This document shows, in pieces, positions 63,345 to 64,000 of a DNA stretch of 64,000 nucleotides. A model generated the notes under the pieces. The model saw only the letters and a program-made list of their open reading frames with translations, was not told the DNA's origin and did not search any database. Made by a program: the position numbers and the translations under genes. The DNA is from Merdicola sp963557785 (GTDB lineage Bacteria > Bacillota > Clostridia > TANB77 > CAG-508): NCBI GenBank assembly GCA_963557785.1, contig CAUWBF010000003.1, forward strand, positions 1 to 64,000, given 5' to 3'. Numbering within the stretch: the first letter of the stretch is position 1; each line of letters opens with the position of its first letter.

Positions 63345-63758
63345 TTATTCTATTTTTGTTATAGTATAATTATCAAAATTTACTGTTATTTTGTAAGTAT
63401 TTCCTTTAGATTTATATACAAGTACTGTATCAGATTCTTTTGAAAATTCGCTATCTCCAAGTAGGTCTATCAATAAATCCATTTTTTCTTTATCTGTCAT
63501 TGTAGATGTTGTAACTGTTGGTTCTCCAGTTGTATTATTTATTGTTGATGTTTTAGCTTCGTTTCTTACTCCTTTTAGTCCAACTCTTACTATACTTTCT
63601 GCATAATTTTTATCTTGTGCTTCTATAACTATTGGGCTTTCAGCTGCTACCCCATTTTTTCCAAATACTAAATATACTACTGTGGCAGCTAATGCTAATA
63701 ATACAACAATTGCTATAACTAATGCTACCAAAGTCATTCCTTTGTTCTCTTTTAACAT
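63345..63758 (-). CDS. Type IV pilin-like protein
   Basis: 137 residues from the ATG at 63756-63758 (GGGAGAG upstream). The start MLKENKGMTLVALVIAIVVL shows a prepilin-type leader: KG followed by M/F-T-L-V-A-L-V and a hydrophobic helix (about 8-30), with a small outside domain. Glu at +5 is replaced by Val, so it is not a classic major pilin. No pilus assembly genes are nearby. Confidence 0.7.
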   Translation of the reverse strand: MLKENKGMTLVALVIAIVVLLALAATVVYLVFGKNGVAAESPIVIEAQDKNYAESIVRVGLKGVRNEAKTSTINNTTGEPTVTTSTMTDKEKMDLLIDLLGDSEFSKESDTVLVYKSKGNTYKITVNFDNYTITKIE

Positions 63759-63865
63759 AATTTCTCTCTCCCTTCTTCTGTATAACAAAAAATTATTCTT
63801 TTCAATTTTCCGTAACTTTCATATATATATTTTATACATTTATTTCAAAAAGTCAATTGCATTTT

Positions 63866-64000
63866 TTAAATATTTTTTTCTAGTAAACATATAAAAAAGC
63901 CATCATTTTTATTATTTGGATATAATTTAATATATCTTTGGTTTTCTATATTTTCTCTAAATTCATTTAATTTATTATTATCTGGACTTATTATTTTAAA
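63866..64000 (-). CDS. 16S rRNA m5C methyltransferase-like, C-terminal end (RsmB/Sun type), partial
   Basis: The last 44 residues of a minus-strand gene, with its start beyond the right edge. NQRYIKLYPNNKNDGFFICL is the typical end of RsmB/NOL1-type methyltransferases (L-x-P...DGFFIA-x-L). Stop TAA at 63866-63868. The catalytic motifs are outside the window, so the exact member of the family is uncertain. Confidence 0.7.
   Translation of the reverse strand, partial: FKIISPDNNKLNEFRENIENQRYIKLYPNNKNDGFFICLLEKNI

Noticed and set aside
1..64000. CRISPR arrays, rRNA operons, insertion sequences
   Set aside because: No regularly spaced repeats, no rRNA-like blocks, and no transposase or terminal repeats were recognised on either strand.

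Overview
This window is an A+T-rich (by eye about 25-30% G+C), densely packed stretch of a chromosome from an anaerobic, Clostridia-like Firmicute. The evidence is the Firmicutes heat-shock operon ctsR-mcsA-mcsB-clpC, a WalR/WalK-type two-component pair, a T-box riboswitch in front of serS, MinD/MinE, a PASTA-domain penicillin-binding protein, and strictly anaerobic redox enzymes ([FeFe]-hydrogenase, superoxide reductase, four-subunit pyruvate:ferredoxin oxidoreductase). Shine-Dalgarno sites are strong and TGG is used for Trp throughout, so the standard bacterial code applies. The genus cannot be fixed from this window.

Layout. 1-6.6 kb is accessory: a type I restriction-modification locus (hsdR, hsdM on the minus strand, the 3' half of an hsdS facing them on the plus strand), then small genes that partly resemble toxin-immunity genes, ending at a tRNA-3'-end-like sequence (about 6.8 kb). 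6.9-19.2 kb is a run of small metabolic and stress genes: a broken acetyltransferase, DUF84 NTPase, methyltransferase, ComEC-like hydrolase, superoxide reductase and hydrogenase, Nudix, HD hydrolase, superoxide dismutase, a frameshifted radical-SAM gene, a lipase-like hydrolase, acetyltransferase, pyrophosphatase-like protein, HAD hydrolase and a cation diffusion facilitator. 19.3-23.9 kb is the CtsR regulon operon with a recognisable CtsR operator. 23.9-25.25 kb holds the most notable locus: an OapA-like membrane protein preceded by a roughly 600-nt structured non-coding transcript with its own promoter and terminator, which I interpret as an OLE (Ornate Large Extremophilic) RNA.

25.4-36.6 kb carries a short-chain dehydrogenase, a heterodimeric ABC exporter, a Fic toxin/VbhA-like antitoxin pair, lexA, a Ser T-box with a DUF1653 gene and serS, engB, a sortase with a DUF951 gene, and rsmA. 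36.7-52.4 kb is mainly cell-envelope and chromosome biology: PASTA PBP, a Ca2+-type P-ATPase, smc, two tandem HD-GYP genes, mazF, dusB, and minD-minE-rodA (rodA is frameshifted). 52.7-55.8 kb is the porGDAB operon. 55.8-64 kb contains a membrane-anchored protein, a frameshifted amidase-domain gene, a tiny basic-protein gene, ferredoxin, ricT, holB, lepB, walK, walR, a ROK sugar kinase, a pilin-like protein and the 3' end of an rsmB-like gene.

How it fits together. Hydrogenase, ferredoxins and PorGDAB form an anaerobic pyruvate-to-H2 electron route; superoxide reductase, SOD, the CtsR operon and LexA are the stress layer. At least four genes carry lesions that can be located exactly from protein continuity (acetyltransferase, yhcC, rodA, amidase). 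The last three each need removal of exactly one base, so assembly error must be weighed against real gene decay.
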